Below the pieces are notes generated by a model. That model was not told where the DNA came from. It did not search any database and saw nothing but the letters and a program-made list of their open reading frames with translations. 41,436 bases of DNA from Pseudomonas morbosilactucae (GTDB lineage: Bacteria; Pseudomonadota; Gammaproteobacteria; Pseudomonadales; Pseudomonadaceae). A program made the position numbers and the translations under genes. This document shows positions 33,625 through 41,436 of this stretch, in pieces. Where the stretch lies: positions 1-41,436 of the forward strand of contig NZ_JALQCW010000076.1 of the NCBI RefSeq assembly GCF_023241715.1, given 5' to 3'. Numbering within the stretch: the stretch's first letter is position 1; each line of letters starts with the position of its first letter.

Positions 33625-33660
33625 CCTTGACGGCCCTGTACGCCGCCGCTCTTTAGACTT

Positions 33661-33714
33661 TCCACTCATGCTTGCGCAGCGGTTGCGCGTGTTTTCGGCA
33701 GGCCATTGAGTGGA
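33661..33714 (+). promoter_or_regulatory. Inverted repeat that can pair with the ribosome-binding region of the 151-aa gene
   Basis: TCCACTCA (33661-33668) is the exact complement of TGAGTGGA (33707-33714), and the latter overlaps the GGAGG Shine-Dalgarno of the gene that starts at 33722. An inner GCGCA/TGCGC pair could extend the fold. This could be a translational control hairpin. It is a prediction from pairing alone. Confidence 0.4.
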
Positions 33715-33721
33715 GGTGGCG

Positions 33722-34177
33722 ATGTTTCAGGTGCATAAAAAAGGATTCGTTTCCGGCAGGAAAATGGTCGACGGGCTGGTGCCCTATGACTTCTTTTGCG
33801 AAGACAGCCCGGCGATCAACCTGTTCGTGTTTACCGGTTCGGCCGCCCGTGGCCAGGCGGTGGAGGAGCAGACCCTGTGGGGCTTCACCCGGCTGGAACG
33901 GTTTGAAGCCATGAACGGCGCGCTGGTGGCCAACCGAAAAAACGCCGGCTGGCTGCAGAGCGTCAACGTGCTCACCGGCCCCAACCAGAACGGCACCCAA
34001 AGCGTGAAATTCCAGCGGGTCACCAAGATCATCAAGCACGCCCAGGCCGCGGACCGTGCCGCCAGCAAGGTGGAATACGAGATCCAGACGGACGAAGGCG
34101 ACACCTACTTCACCCGGCCGACGGCCACAGCCAACAGTGCACAAACTGTGATCTATACGGCGGAGCTACCGGGTTGA
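33722..34177 (+). CDS. Uncharacterised 151-residue protein
   Basis: I do not recognise this protein. The ATG at 33722 has a strong GGAGG seven bases upstream, and the product MFQVHKKGFVSGRKMVDGLV... is hydrophilic, with no signal peptide, transmembrane segment or Cys-rich motif. The single Cys is in YDFFCEDSP. The sequence looks like a small mixed alpha/beta or beta-rich soluble protein (LFVFTGSAARGQ, LWGFTRLERFE, VEYEIQTDEGDTYFTRP). Codon use is like that of the neighbours, so recent transfer is not indicated. It stands alone between the CpxA-like gene and the FecI-type sigma gene and may have a structured leader. Confidence 0.7.
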   Translation: MFQVHKKGFVSGRKMVDGLVPYDFFCEDSPAINLFVFTGSAARGQAVEEQTLWGFTRLERFEAMNGALVANRKNAGWLQSVNVLTGPNQNGTQSVKFQRVTKIIKHAQAADRAASKVEYEIQTDEGDTYFTRPTATANSAQTVIYTAELPG

Positions 34178-34259
34178 GCTATAGGGTTGAGCTAGACGGT
34201 AGCGCCAGGCACCTAGCACAGATCCTGGATGAGCGGTCGAGCCCGGCGTTTGAAAAGAT

Positions 34260-34278
34260 TGTAATGGGAACAATTCGC
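34260..34278 (+). promoter_or_regulatory. Weak Fur-box candidate upstream of the ECF sigma gene
   Basis: TGTAATGGGAACAATTCGC matches the 19-base Fur consensus at about 11 positions, with AATG and ACAATT blocks in the right phase. It is 68 bp before the sigma factor start in an AT-rich patch. Its position is what is expected for iron-regulated fecI-type genes, but the match is poor, so I regard it as tentative. Confidence 0.35.
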
Positions 34279-34345
34279 GTTTAAGGTGCGCGCGTCTGCC
34301 AGGCTCCTGCCTGGCGTTTTCGTGTTTGTCTGCCTGAGGCGCTCC

Positions 34346-34864
34346 ATGTCGCTCCCTGAAACGGATTCGATCGTTTCCCTCGATGTCTTGTACGGCACCC
34401 AGCGTGGCTGGTTGCAGGGCTGGCTATGGCGCTCGTTGGGGTGCTCGCAGCAGGCAGCGGACCTGGTCCAGGACACCTTTGTGCGGTTGCTGGTGCGCGG
34501 CCAACCGATCAGCGCCCGTGCTCCGCGGGCACTGCTGGTGCGGATTGCCCGTGGTCTGGTGATCGACCACTGGCGTCGCGACGCCCTGGAGCGCGCCTAC
34601 CTGGAGGCCTTGGCCCAGTTGCCGGAGGCCAGCCATCCGTCACCCGAGGTGCGGCATGAAGCGCTGCAATGCCTGGAGCGCATCGCTCAATTGCTCGATG
34701 GCCTCAAGCCGGCCGTGCGTGAGGCTTTCCTGCTGTACCAGCTCGGTGACTTGAGCCACGCACAGGTGGCTCAGGAACTGGGCCTGTCCAGCCGGACCGT
34801 GGAGCGGCATGTGGCAAGCGCGCTGTTGCACTGCTACCGGGTGTGCTTCGAGACGCCCGCGTGA
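34346..34864 (+). CDS. fecI: FecI-type ECF RNA polymerase sigma factor
   Basis: The 172-residue ECF sigma factor directs RNA polymerase to the promoter of the adjacent TonB receptor when its ligand is bound. Region 2 is visible as WLQGWLWRSLGCSQQAADLVQDTFVRLL (DLVQDTF is the core-binding signature). Region 2.4 is ARAPRALLVRIARGLVIDHWRRDAL, and region 4 has YQLGDLSHAQVAQELGLSSRTVERHVASAL (helix-turn-helix). I chose ATG 34346 (MSLPETDS), with a GAGG upstream. An earlier in-frame GTG would add hydrophobic residues without homology. The stop overlaps the fecR start (GTGA), so the two are coupled. fecI is used here as the family name. The ligand is not known to be citrate. Confidence 0.88.
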   Translation: MSLPETDSIVSLDVLYGTQRGWLQGWLWRSLGCSQQAADLVQDTFVRLLVRGQPISARAPRALLVRIARGLVIDHWRRDALERAYLEALAQLPEASHPSPEVRHEALQCLERIAQLLDGLKPAVREAFLLYQLGDLSHAQVAQELGLSSRTVERHVASALLHCYRVCFETPA

Positions 34865-35790
34865 GCGCGGCTGCCGAGCGCCTGCCGGAGGACATCGTGC
34901 GCACCGCCATCGAGTGGCAGATGCGCTTGCGCGCCAACGCCCAGAACAGCGAGCTGCACAAACAACTGCACGACTGGCGCCGTCACGACGTACGCCATGA
35001 ACTGGCGTGGCAACGGTTGCAGCAGATGGGTGGGCTGTTCCAGGCCAGCCATCTGCCCGATGCTGCGCGCACCATTCCGCTGTTGTGCCGTGCCGAAGCC
35101 GACCTGAGCCGCCGTCGCACCTTGAAGCTGCTGGGCCTTGGTTTGGCCGCCGGCAGCGCCACGCTGCTGGTTGGCACCGCGTCACCGGCCTGGCGCAGCG
35201 ACTTTGCCACGGCCACCGGCGAGCGCCGTCGGGTCGACTTGGGGGCGGGGGCTGAGTTGCTGCTCAACACCGGCAGTGCCGTGGATGTGCAGGGGCGCGA
35301 GTTGTTGCTGCGTTCGGGCGAACTGCTGGTGGACGGCGCCGACTGGCGGGTGCGCTGCCGTTTTGCCGAGTGCGAGGGCCGGCAGGCCAGGGCGGTGCTG
35401 CGCGAGCGTGAGGGCTACAGCGAAATCCATGTCGAGCGCGGCGAGGTGCTGATCTCCACCCCGTTCGGCCAGCGTCGCCTGCTGGCCGGTCAGGGGCTGG
35501 GGGTTCACGCCACCCAGATGACCGCGCTGGGCCCGGGGCCGCTGGACCCGTTTGCCTGGGCCCGCGGCCTGTTGCTGGTCAACGACATGCGCCTGGGGGA
35601 CTTCCTGGCCGAGGCCGGACGTTATCGCCAGGGCTGGCTGGGCTGCGACAACAGCGTGGCGGACCTACGCCTGTCTGGGGTGTTCCGCCTGGATGAACCC
35701 GCGGCCATGCTGAGCAACATCACCTACCTGCTGCCAGTCCGCATCGTCGAGCGCACCCGTTGGTGGGTACGCGTCATGCCGCTGGTGTAA
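34861..35790 (+). CDS. fecR: FecR-family anti-sigma/signal transducer
   Basis: The 309-residue inner-membrane protein carries the signal from the receptor's periplasmic STN domain to the ECF sigma factor. The N-terminal cytoplasmic domain (about 1-80; EWQMRLRANAQNSELHKQLHDW, ELAWQRLQQM) is the sigma-binding DUF4880-like part. A single transmembrane segment follows RRRTLKLLG (LGLAAGSATLLVGTASPA, about 86-103). The FecR periplasmic domain contains TGERRRVDLGAGAELLLNTGSAVDV and GEVLISTPFGQRRLLAGQG. I chose the GTG at 34861, which overlaps the fecI stop. A GTG at 34843 is also in frame. It is followed 64 bp later by the TonB receptor. Confidence 0.88.
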   Translation: MSAAAERLPEDIVRTAIEWQMRLRANAQNSELHKQLHDWRRHDVRHELAWQRLQQMGGLFQASHLPDAARTIPLLCRAEADLSRRRTLKLLGLGLAAGSATLLVGTASPAWRSDFATATGERRRVDLGAGAELLLNTGSAVDVQGRELLLRSGELLVDGADWRVRCRFAECEGRQARAVLREREGYSEIHVERGEVLISTPFGQRRLLAGQGLGVHATQMTALGPGPLDPFAWARGLLLVNDMRLGDFLAEAGRYRQGWLGCDNSVADLRLSGVFRLDEPAAMLSNITYLLPVRIVERTRWWVRVMPLV

Positions 35791-35825
35791 ATAATTTGTC
35801 GGACTTTCGCGGTTCATCCGGTTAG
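35786..35825 (+). promoter_or_regulatory. Candidate FecI-type promoter of the TonB receptor gene
   Basis: Right after the fecR stop lies GTAAATAATTTGTCGG...CGGTTCATCC. This is an AT-rich -35-like block and a downstream TTC/ATC block about 20 bases on, at the place where Pseudomonas fecIR-controlled receptor promoters usually lie. I infer it mainly from position and composition. A transcript start has not been shown. Confidence 0.3.
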
Positions 35826-35854
35826 GGATGATCACTCCCTGAATGGAAACCGTC

Positions 35855-38236
35855 ATGTTGCTTGCCAGACTGCCTCTGCGCGCCGTTGTGCCGCTCCCAT
35901 CCCGTACCTTGCCAGGCGCTGTGTGCCTGGCGCTGGCCTTGCTCGGAGGCACGGCGAGCCTGCCCCTCCAAGCGGTCGCGGCGACCAGTGGGCAAACGGC
36001 GCCAAGCATTCCGGCCGGGCCTTTGCCACAGGCCCTGAGCACCTTTGCCGAGCGCGCCGGGATTACCTTGTCCTATTCCCCGGAAGCCGTGCGTGGCCTA
36101 AGCAGCCCGGGGCTGGCCGGCGGCGGTTCGCTGGACGACGGCCTGGCAACGTTGCTGGGCGGCAGTGGCCTGGTGGCGCAAAAGACCTCGTCCGGCTACG
36201 TGGTGTTGCCGGCCAAGAGCGAGGCCAGCGTCCAGCTGGAAGCCACCAACATCAATGCCAGCGCATCGCAGAGCGCCTTCGCTCCGGTGGAAGGCTACTT
36301 CGCCAGTAACGCCAGCAGTGCCACCAAGACCGACAAGCCGATCCTGGAAACCGCCCAGAGCGTCAGCGTGGTGACGGCCGAGCAGATCGCCGACCGCAAG
36401 GTCGACCGCATCGAAGATGCCGTGGCCTACAGCGCCGGTGTGCGGGTGGGCAGTTCCGGGTTGGACCCGCGTTTCGACATGATCAGCGTGCGCGGTTTCG
36501 AGACCACCATCGCTGCCGACTTTCTCGATGGCTTGCGCCAGCCGGGCAGTGGCTGGCTGTCCCTGTACTCCACCGAGGCCTACAACATGGAGCGCGTCGA
36601 AGTGCTCAAGGGGCCGGCCTCGGTGCTCTATGGCCAGGTCAACCCCGGCGGCATGGTCAACCGGGTGAGCAAGCGCCCGAGCCTGCTGGCGAAAAACGAA
36701 GTGCAAGTGCAATCCGGCAATTACAACCACCAACAGGCGCAGTTCGACGTCGGCGGCCGCCTGGATGAAGAGGGGGATGTGCTGTTCCGCGCCGTGGGCG
36801 TGTACCGCGATGCGGAGAACTACATCCCCCAGTTGAACAACGACACCCGCCTGCTGGCGCCTTCGTTGAGCTGGCAGATCGACCCCGACACCCGCCTGAC
36901 GGTGCTGGCGCAGTATCAGGAGCGTGAGACCGGGGCTTCGCCGATGCTCTATCAGGAGGGCGACCACCTGACCCACTTCTGGCAGGGCGACGAGTATTTC
37001 GACAAGCTCGAACAACGCCAGTGGACCCTCGGCTATGAGTTCGAGCACGCGTTCAACGACACCTTCAGCCTGCAACAGAACCTGCGTTACGGCCAAGTCG
37101 ACACCACCAATCAGTACCTGCAACCCACCGGCTCCAGCGACGGCCACACCCTGGACCGCACGGCGGTCGGGGTCTATGAGGACATGTCGTCGCTGTCCAC
37201 CGACACCCGCCTGATCAGCCGTTTCGCCACCGGGCCTCTGCAACACACCTTGATCACCGGCGTGGATTACGCGTGGGTCGACACCTCGTTGCTGTACGCC
37301 ACCGGCCCCGGCCCCTCCATCGACCGCTATGCACCGAACTATCACCAGCCGGTGAATCGTCCCACCACGGCGCTGGCTGACGAGGACGGCCTGGAGCATC
37401 GCAGCGGCCTGTACTTGCAGGACCAGATCGATCTTGGCCAGTGGCGCCTGTCGGCCGGGTTGCGCCGTGATTCGGTCAAGGTGCGTCGCTCCGACCACCT
37501 GTTCGGCGCCGACACCCGCACTCGGGATGCGGCCACCACCGGCCAGCTCGGCGTGCTCTACCTGTTCGACAATGGCCTGGCGCCCTATGCCAGCTACGCC
37601 ACGTCCTTCCTGCCGGAGAGCGGCACCGACGCCAATCACCAACCCTACAAGCCGACCAAGGGCGAGCAGTACGAGGTGGGCCTCAAGTACCAGCCACCGG
37701 GTAGCAGCACCCTGTTGACCGCGTCCCTCTACCAACTGACGCAAACCAACGTACGCACCCGGGACCCGATCAATACCCTCTACAGCACCCAGACCGGTGA
37801 GCAATCCTCCCGCGGCCTGGAATTGGAGGCAGTGTCCGACCTGAGCGACCGCCTGCGCATGACCGCCAGCTACAGCTTCAACGATGCCGAGGTCACCCGC
37901 AGCACGGAAGGCAACGAAGGCAAGGACCCGATCAATGTGCCGCGGCACCTGGCCTCGCTGTGGCTGGACTACCGCCTGCCCATGGGCCTGGGCCTGTCGG
38001 CCGGCGCGCGCTACACCGGCAGCAACTACGGGGACAAGGCCAACACCGTGAAGAACGAGGGTTACACCCTGGTCGACAGCGGCGTGCACTACGACTTCGG
38101 TGGCGGACTGGACGGCGTACGCCTGGCGTTGAACGCGCGCAACCTGTTCGACAAGCGCTACATCAATTGTCAGGAAGGTTATTGCTACCGGGGTGAAGCG
38201 CGCAGCGTCGTCACCAGCCTGAGCTATCGCTGGTGA
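35855..38236 (+). CDS. TonB-dependent ferri-siderophore receptor with STN signalling domain
   Basis: The outer-membrane receptor has 793 residues from this start. A long signal peptide ends near AVAA (residue about 42). The STN secretin/TonB short domain follows (about 47-115; IPAGPLPQALSTFAERAGITLSYSPEAV). A TonB-box-like VQLEATNINA comes next, then the plug (ETAQSVSVVTAEQIADRKVDRIEDAVAY ... VRGFETTIAADFLDGLRQ) and a 22-strand barrel ending in an aromatic residue (VVTSLSYRW). An STN domain marks a transducer that signals through FecR and FecI. I chose ATG 35855 because GGAA lies six bases before it. The ATG at 35843 would add four residues and lacks a good ribosome site. Similarity is to ferrichrome/hydroxamate-type receptors, but the ligand cannot be fixed. 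Confidence 0.88.
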   Translation: MLLARLPLRAVVPLPSRTLPGAVCLALALLGGTASLPLQAVAATSGQTAPSIPAGPLPQALSTFAERAGITLSYSPEAVRGLSSPGLAGGGSLDDGLATLLGGSGLVAQKTSSGYVVLPAKSEASVQLEATNINASASQSAFAPVEGYFASNASSATKTDKPILETAQSVSVVTAEQIADRKVDRIEDAVAYSAGVRVGSSGLDPRFDMISVRGFETTIAADFLDGLRQPGSGWLSLYSTEAYNMERVEVLKGPASVLYGQVNPGGMVNRVSKRPSLLAKNEVQVQSGNYNHQQAQFDVGGRLDEEGDVLFRAVGVYRDAENYIPQLNNDTRLLAPSLSWQIDPDTRLTVLAQYQERETGASPMLYQEGDHLTHFWQGDEYFDKLEQRQWTLGYEFEHAFNDTFSLQQNLRYGQVDTTNQYLQPTGSSDGHTLDRTAVGVYEDMSSLSTDTRLISRFATGPLQHTLITGVDYAWVDTSLLYATGPGPSIDRYAPNYHQPVNRPTTALADEDGLEHRSGLYLQDQIDLGQWRLSAGLRRDSVKVRRSDHLFGADTRTRDAATTGQLGVLYLFDNGLAPYASYATSFLPESGTDANHQPYKPTKGEQYEVGLKYQPPGSSTLLTASLYQLTQTNVRTRDPINTLYSTQTGEQSSRGLELEAVSDLSDRLRMTASYSFNDAEVTRSTEGNEGKDPINVPRHLASLWLDYRLPMGLGLSAGARYTGSNYGDKANTVKNEGYTLVDSGVHYDFGGGLDGVRLALNARNLFDKRYINCQEGYCYRGEARSVVTSLSYRW

Positions 38237-38247
38237 GGAGGGGGACG

Positions 38248-39087
38248 ATGATGCGCCATTTATTGATGGGCCTGGGCGCCATGCTCCTGGGCAGTTTTGC
38301 CGCCGCCCAGGCAGAACCTGTGACCCTGGACGGTACCGAACAGTGGACGATGCACAGCGCCGAGGGCCGCGAGTATCGGATCATGATCAGCCTGCCGGAG
38401 GGGGAGGTGCCTTACACCGGCGGCTATCCGGTGATCTATTTGCTGGATGGCAACGCCTACTTCCCGGCCTTCCACGCCGCCAAGCGCGCCCAGGACCGAC
38501 TGCGTGCCTCAATCATCGTGGCCATCGGTTACCCGAGCGACACGCCGCTGGACTTTGTGCGTCGTGCCTTCGACCTGTCACCGCCGGTGCCCCAGGAACG
38601 CAATGAGCCGCCGCAAGGGGGGCAGGACCTGTTTCTTGAGTTCATCGAAAAGCGCCTGATGCCGAAAGTCAGCGAGCGCTTCAAGGTCGATCAGGATCAG
38701 CGCAGTCTGGTGGGGCATTCCTTTGGCGGCATGTTCGGGGTCTATGCGCTGTTCACCCGGCCGGCACTGTTCCAGCATGTGGTGGCGGTCAGCCCGAGCC
38801 TGTGGTGGCGCGATCGCTACCTGATGGAGCCCGAGCGTGCCTTCAGCCAACGGGCCCGTGCCGGGCAAGTGGACCTGACCCACCGCAGCCTGACCCTGTT
38901 GATGGGTGAGCGGGACATGGTCCAGGAAATCCAGGATGCCCGAGCCTTGCAACTCCGCTTGCAGGACCTGTCGCAGTACGGTTTGCGCAGCGACTTCCAG
39001 GTCGAGCCGGGGGAGGATCACATGTCGGTGCCGTTTCGGGTGCCGACCCGGGTGCTGGATGAGTTGATCAGCACCCGGCGCTTCTGA
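38248..39087 (+). CDS. Periplasmic alpha/beta-hydrolase esterase (IroE/Fes/BesA-like, PF00756 type)
   Basis: The 279-residue protein has a signal peptide (MMRHLLMGLGAMLLGSFAAAQA). An esterase domain follows: YPVIYLLDGNAYFP near residues 65-78, nucleophile Ser in LVGHSFGGMFG (near residue 157), an acidic candidate in LLMGERD, and the catalytic His in PGEDHMSVPF near the end. Family members hydrolyse ester siderophores (for example trilactone catecholates) or other esters. The position 11 bp after the TonB receptor stop, with a strong AGGAGG before the ATG, indicates co-expression and a role in releasing iron or processing the incoming siderophore in the periplasm. The substrate is inferred from context only. 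Confidence 0.83.
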   Translation: MMRHLLMGLGAMLLGSFAAAQAEPVTLDGTEQWTMHSAEGREYRIMISLPEGEVPYTGGYPVIYLLDGNAYFPAFHAAKRAQDRLRASIIVAIGYPSDTPLDFVRRAFDLSPPVPQERNEPPQGGQDLFLEFIEKRLMPKVSERFKVDQDQRSLVGHSFGGMFGVYALFTRPALFQHVVAVSPSLWWRDRYLMEPERAFSQRARAGQVDLTHRSLTLLMGERDMVQEIQDARALQLRLQDLSQYGLRSDFQVEPGEDHMSVPFRVPTRVLDELISTRRF

Positions 39088-39100
39088 ATCTGCCCCGGCC

Positions 39101-41221
39101 TTAGCGCAGGCTCCACGAGACCCCGAGGTACATCGCCAAGCCCTCGCCTGGCGTGGAGCGTGCCGCGTCCAGGCCTTTGTCGTCGTAACCCGGCGTCACC
39201 GTGGCGGCGTAGTGCTGGTTGGTCAGGTTGCGCAGGTCGAGCCAGGTCTGCCAGTCGTTCTTCGGCGCGTTGTAACCCAGGGTGGCACCGAACAGCGCGT
39301 AAGGATCGGCTTCGTAACTGTTGGCGTAATCCACCGCGACCTTGGACACCAGTTGGGTGTTGAGCGCAGCGAAGAAGCCCAGGGGCCAGTCGTAGCGCAG
39401 TTCGCCCTGGTAGTAGTGCATCGGCAGGCCCGGCAGGCGGTTGCCGCCGAAGCGCGGGTCGTCACGGTAATGGAAGTCGCTGAAGGTGTAGGCCTGGCGC
39501 AGGCTCAACTGGCCGCCCTGGTCCGGCGCCCACAGGGTGCTCTGCAGGCTGGCCTCCACACCCTGGTGCACGGTGGGGCTGGCGTTCAGTTCGTAGGGCG
39601 TGGTGGCGTTGGCGTCCGGTAACACCGAGAGCAGTTCATGACGCACCTGGGCGTAGTACCAGGCCAGGCTCCATTGGCCCAGGGCGCTGTCGCCACGGCC
39701 GCCCAGCTCCAGGGTGGTCGCGGTCTGGTTGCGCAGCTCGATCGGGTCACGCTGGGCGCCGGTGGCAACGCCGCTCTGAAAACGCTGGTTGGCACTGTAG
39801 ATCAGCGACCAGGGGTGGGGCGCTTCCACCGAGCGGCTGAGGTTGCTGAACAGCTGCACCTGGGGCGTCAGCTGGTAACGCAGGCCCACACGCGGGGCGT
39901 AGTCCCAGTCGCCGAGGCTGGTCTTGCCGCCGCCTTCGGGGTAGGTCACGGCGCTTTCACGGCGGGTGTAGATGGCCGCCAGGCCGGTGGTCAGCCACAG
40001 GTCATCAGCAATCTCCAGGTCATTGCCCAGATGCAGCACGCTGTCGGAACCTTGGTAGGTGAAGTCGCGAATCCGCGTGCCCGGCGCGTAGCCGGTGGTG
40101 TTGCCTGTGGGGATGCGCACAAACTCGCTGGCGCCGGCATTGGGCAGGTGCTTGGTCACGCGCAGGCCCAGGTTGCTGCGGCTTTCCAGGCCCCAAAGGG
40201 TGTCGCGGCGCTTGTAGTCGAAGGTGCCGCTGACATCGCTGTACGCCACCCTCAGGCGGTTGGGGCCTTCGCGCAGGTCCATGGGGTAATCGTGGTAGAC
40301 CAGGCCGGTCTGGATGCTTGAATCGTCATCGATGTAATAGGTGGTCTTGTTGCCGATAAAGGTGCTGCCCGGCTGGTCGCGGTTGTAATCCCGCGCCTGG
40401 TAGACCGGGTTGGCCGCCCGCGCATCGTGCTCGATGGAACGCTTGGTCACACGGCCGGCCAGCTCGTTGTCGGCCTCGCGGTGACGCAGGTAGAAGCGGG
40501 TTTCCAGGTTGGGGTTGAAGCGATAGCCGAAGTTGGCGATTACCCCCTGGCTGGCGCTGGCGGTGTGGTCCTGGTAGCCGTCGGAGCGGGCGTCGGTCAC
40601 GGCCAGGTAATAGTCGAAATCCCCCAGCACCTGCCCGGAGCTGACCTGGCGCTGGCGGTAGCCGTGGCTGCCGGTGGCATAGCGCACCTGCAATAGCGGC
40701 GCGTCGTAACCGGTGTGGCTCACGTAGTCGATGGCGCCGCCCAGGGCCAGCCCCCCTCGATCGAAGCCGTTGGCGCCGCGCAACACCTCCACGTGGTCGA
40801 GCCACAGCGGCTCCAGCAATTCATAGGGCGTGCCGCCAGGGCCGGTCAGCGGCAGGCCGTCGAGCATTGCGTACAGCCCCGAGGCATGGGCGCCGGGCGC
40901 TCGGTTGATGCCCGAACCGCGGATCGAGATCTTCACCCCTTCGTTGCCTGCGGACTGGGCATAGACCCCCGGTTGATATGCCAGCACATCCTGGTTACTG
41001 GCTACGCGCCCCTGCAGCGGCCGGCGCAAATCGACCACATTGGTCCCGCCAGGGACCTGGGCCAAGCGGGCCTTGGCGTCCTCGACTGCCTGATCTTCGC
41101 CACCCTGCGCCGGGGCCTCAATCAGCACCTGCCCCAGTTCCATGTTCTGAGCCTCGGCCAGGGTCGGGCAGGCAAGGGCCAGCCCCAGCAGCGCAGTGGG
41201 CAGGGATTTGGGCGAAGGCAT
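39101..41221 (-). CDS. TonB-dependent receptor without STN domain
   Basis: The 706-residue outer-membrane receptor starts with a signal peptide (MPSPKSLPTALLGLALACPTLAEA). A TonB-box-like MELGQVLIEAP follows, then the plug domain (DVLAYQPGVYAQ, VKISIRGSGINRAPGAHASG, LEPLWLDHVEVLRGANGFDRGGLALGGAIDYV) and the barrel. It ends in an LGVSWSLR-type terminal strand. There is no STN domain, so it is a transporter that does not signal through FecR. I chose ATG 41221 because GGAG lies eight bases before it and the signal peptide begins properly. Upstream in-frame codons to 41317 also include hydrophobic residues and cannot be excluded. It is convergent with the esterase (13 bp apart). No Fur box is recognisable upstream. 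Confidence 0.86.
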   Translation of the reverse strand: MPSPKSLPTALLGLALACPTLAEAQNMELGQVLIEAPAQGGEDQAVEDAKARLAQVPGGTNVVDLRRPLQGRVASNQDVLAYQPGVYAQSAGNEGVKISIRGSGINRAPGAHASGLYAMLDGLPLTGPGGTPYELLEPLWLDHVEVLRGANGFDRGGLALGGAIDYVSHTGYDAPLLQVRYATGSHGYRQRQVSSGQVLGDFDYYLAVTDARSDGYQDHTASASQGVIANFGYRFNPNLETRFYLRHREADNELAGRVTKRSIEHDARAANPVYQARDYNRDQPGSTFIGNKTTYYIDDDSSIQTGLVYHDYPMDLREGPNRLRVAYSDVSGTFDYKRRDTLWGLESRSNLGLRVTKHLPNAGASEFVRIPTGNTTGYAPGTRIRDFTYQGSDSVLHLGNDLEIADDLWLTTGLAAIYTRRESAVTYPEGGGKTSLGDWDYAPRVGLRYQLTPQVQLFSNLSRSVEAPHPWSLIYSANQRFQSGVATGAQRDPIELRNQTATTLELGGRGDSALGQWSLAWYYAQVRHELLSVLPDANATTPYELNASPTVHQGVEASLQSTLWAPDQGGQLSLRQAYTFSDFHYRDDPRFGGNRLPGLPMHYYQGELRYDWPLGFFAALNTQLVSKVAVDYANSYEADPYALFGATLGYNAPKNDWQTWLDLRNLTNQHYAATVTPGYDDKGLDAARSTPGEGLAMYLGVSWSLR

Positions 41222-41350
41222 CGAGAAAACTCCAGGCATAGAGAAAAGAACAGTGAAGAGTGCGACGTAAGAAAGAACGAAGGGAACACATGGCCGATTT
41301 TGCTTTTTTTGCCGCAATCACGCCCCCAAAAAACGCTGCCCGACGGCGCT

Positions 41351-41432
41351 GTAGGAGCCTGGCTTGCCAGCGATGGCGGTCTTCAGGGCGATGCAGGACT
41401 TGAGGGCCGATCGCCGGCAAGGCCGGCTCCTA
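41351..41432. repeat. Inverted REP pair at the window end
   Basis: The left arm GTAGGAGCCTGGCTTGCCAG and the right arm CGCCGGCAAGGCCGGCTCCTA are inverted across about 40 bp. Both belong to the REP family seen at 7335-7626 and 8601-8682. The left arm has an extra T and the right arm an extra G relative to the other copies. Confidence 0.82.
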
Positions 41433-41436
41433 ACGA

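Noticed and set aside
36098..38089. Long open frame antisense to the TonB receptor
   Set aside because: Composition is that of an antisense shadow, and the sense product is an unambiguous receptor.
41222..41350. Search for a Fur box upstream of the second TonB receptor
   Set aside because: No stretch reaches even a modest match to the 19-base consensus; iron regulation is not supported by visible sequence.

Overview
The window reads as chromosome of a Pseudomonas of the fluorescens group. It is GC-rich, and it carries the inverted REP pairs typical of that group (GTAGGAGC-GGCTTGCC-type, at 7335-7626, 8601-8682 and 41351-41432) and a second Pseudomonas intergenic palindrome (22757-22871). Its mexEF-oprN, efeUOB, pssA and fecIR-receptor genes are all of pseudomonad type. 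This assignment comes from recognising protein families and repeats by eye. No database search was run.

Layout. 1-2725: pssA (phosphatidylserine synthase) convergent with an MFS transporter, with a terminator between them. 2966-7261: a four-gene Fur-box-preceded operon on the minus strand (efeU, efeO, efeB, and an extra M75-only EfeO/EfeM). 7335-10017: triplicated REP, an AraC-family regulator, a second REP pair and a glycosyltransferase. 10119-22646: a large signalling block. It holds a stand-alone receiver diverging from a tightly coupled plus-strand operon (CHASE3-GAF hybrid kinase with three receivers, CheR, receiverless CheB, receiver-kinase), then a stand-alone receiver. Facing it is a minus-strand series (bestrophin-like channel, HEAT/TPR protein, double-domain KaiC-like ATPase, KaiC-coupled hybrid kinase). 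22964-28833: mexE-mexF-oprN RND efflux operon with a MexT-like box upstream. 29083-33624: a BamA paralogue diverging from a CpxR/CpxA-like two-component system, with a CpxR-like box between them. 33722-34177: an unrecognised 151-residue protein. 34346-39087: FecI-type ECF sigma factor, FecR, STN-containing TonB receptor and an IroE/Fes-type esterase. 39101-41221: a second TonB receptor, convergent with the esterase.

How the parts work together. Three iron-acquisition modules are present: ferrous uptake by EfeUOB, signalled ferri-siderophore uptake with an esterase for periplasmic siderophore processing, and a second receptor. The signalling block has about seven canonical or degenerate receiver domains, three kinases, chemotaxis-type methylation enzymes without any chemoreceptor, and a KaiC-like ATPase without KaiA or KaiB. 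No gene in it encodes a DNA-binding output, so its output must be elsewhere or be protein-protein. This block is the best candidate for an incompletely described system.

Three of the four sensor-kinase genes (15643-16841, 17292-18961, 32351-33624) each contain what looks like a single missing G/C that shifts the frame. Elsewhere the long genes are intact. The cause (sequencing error or real inactivation) cannot be decided from the sequence alone.
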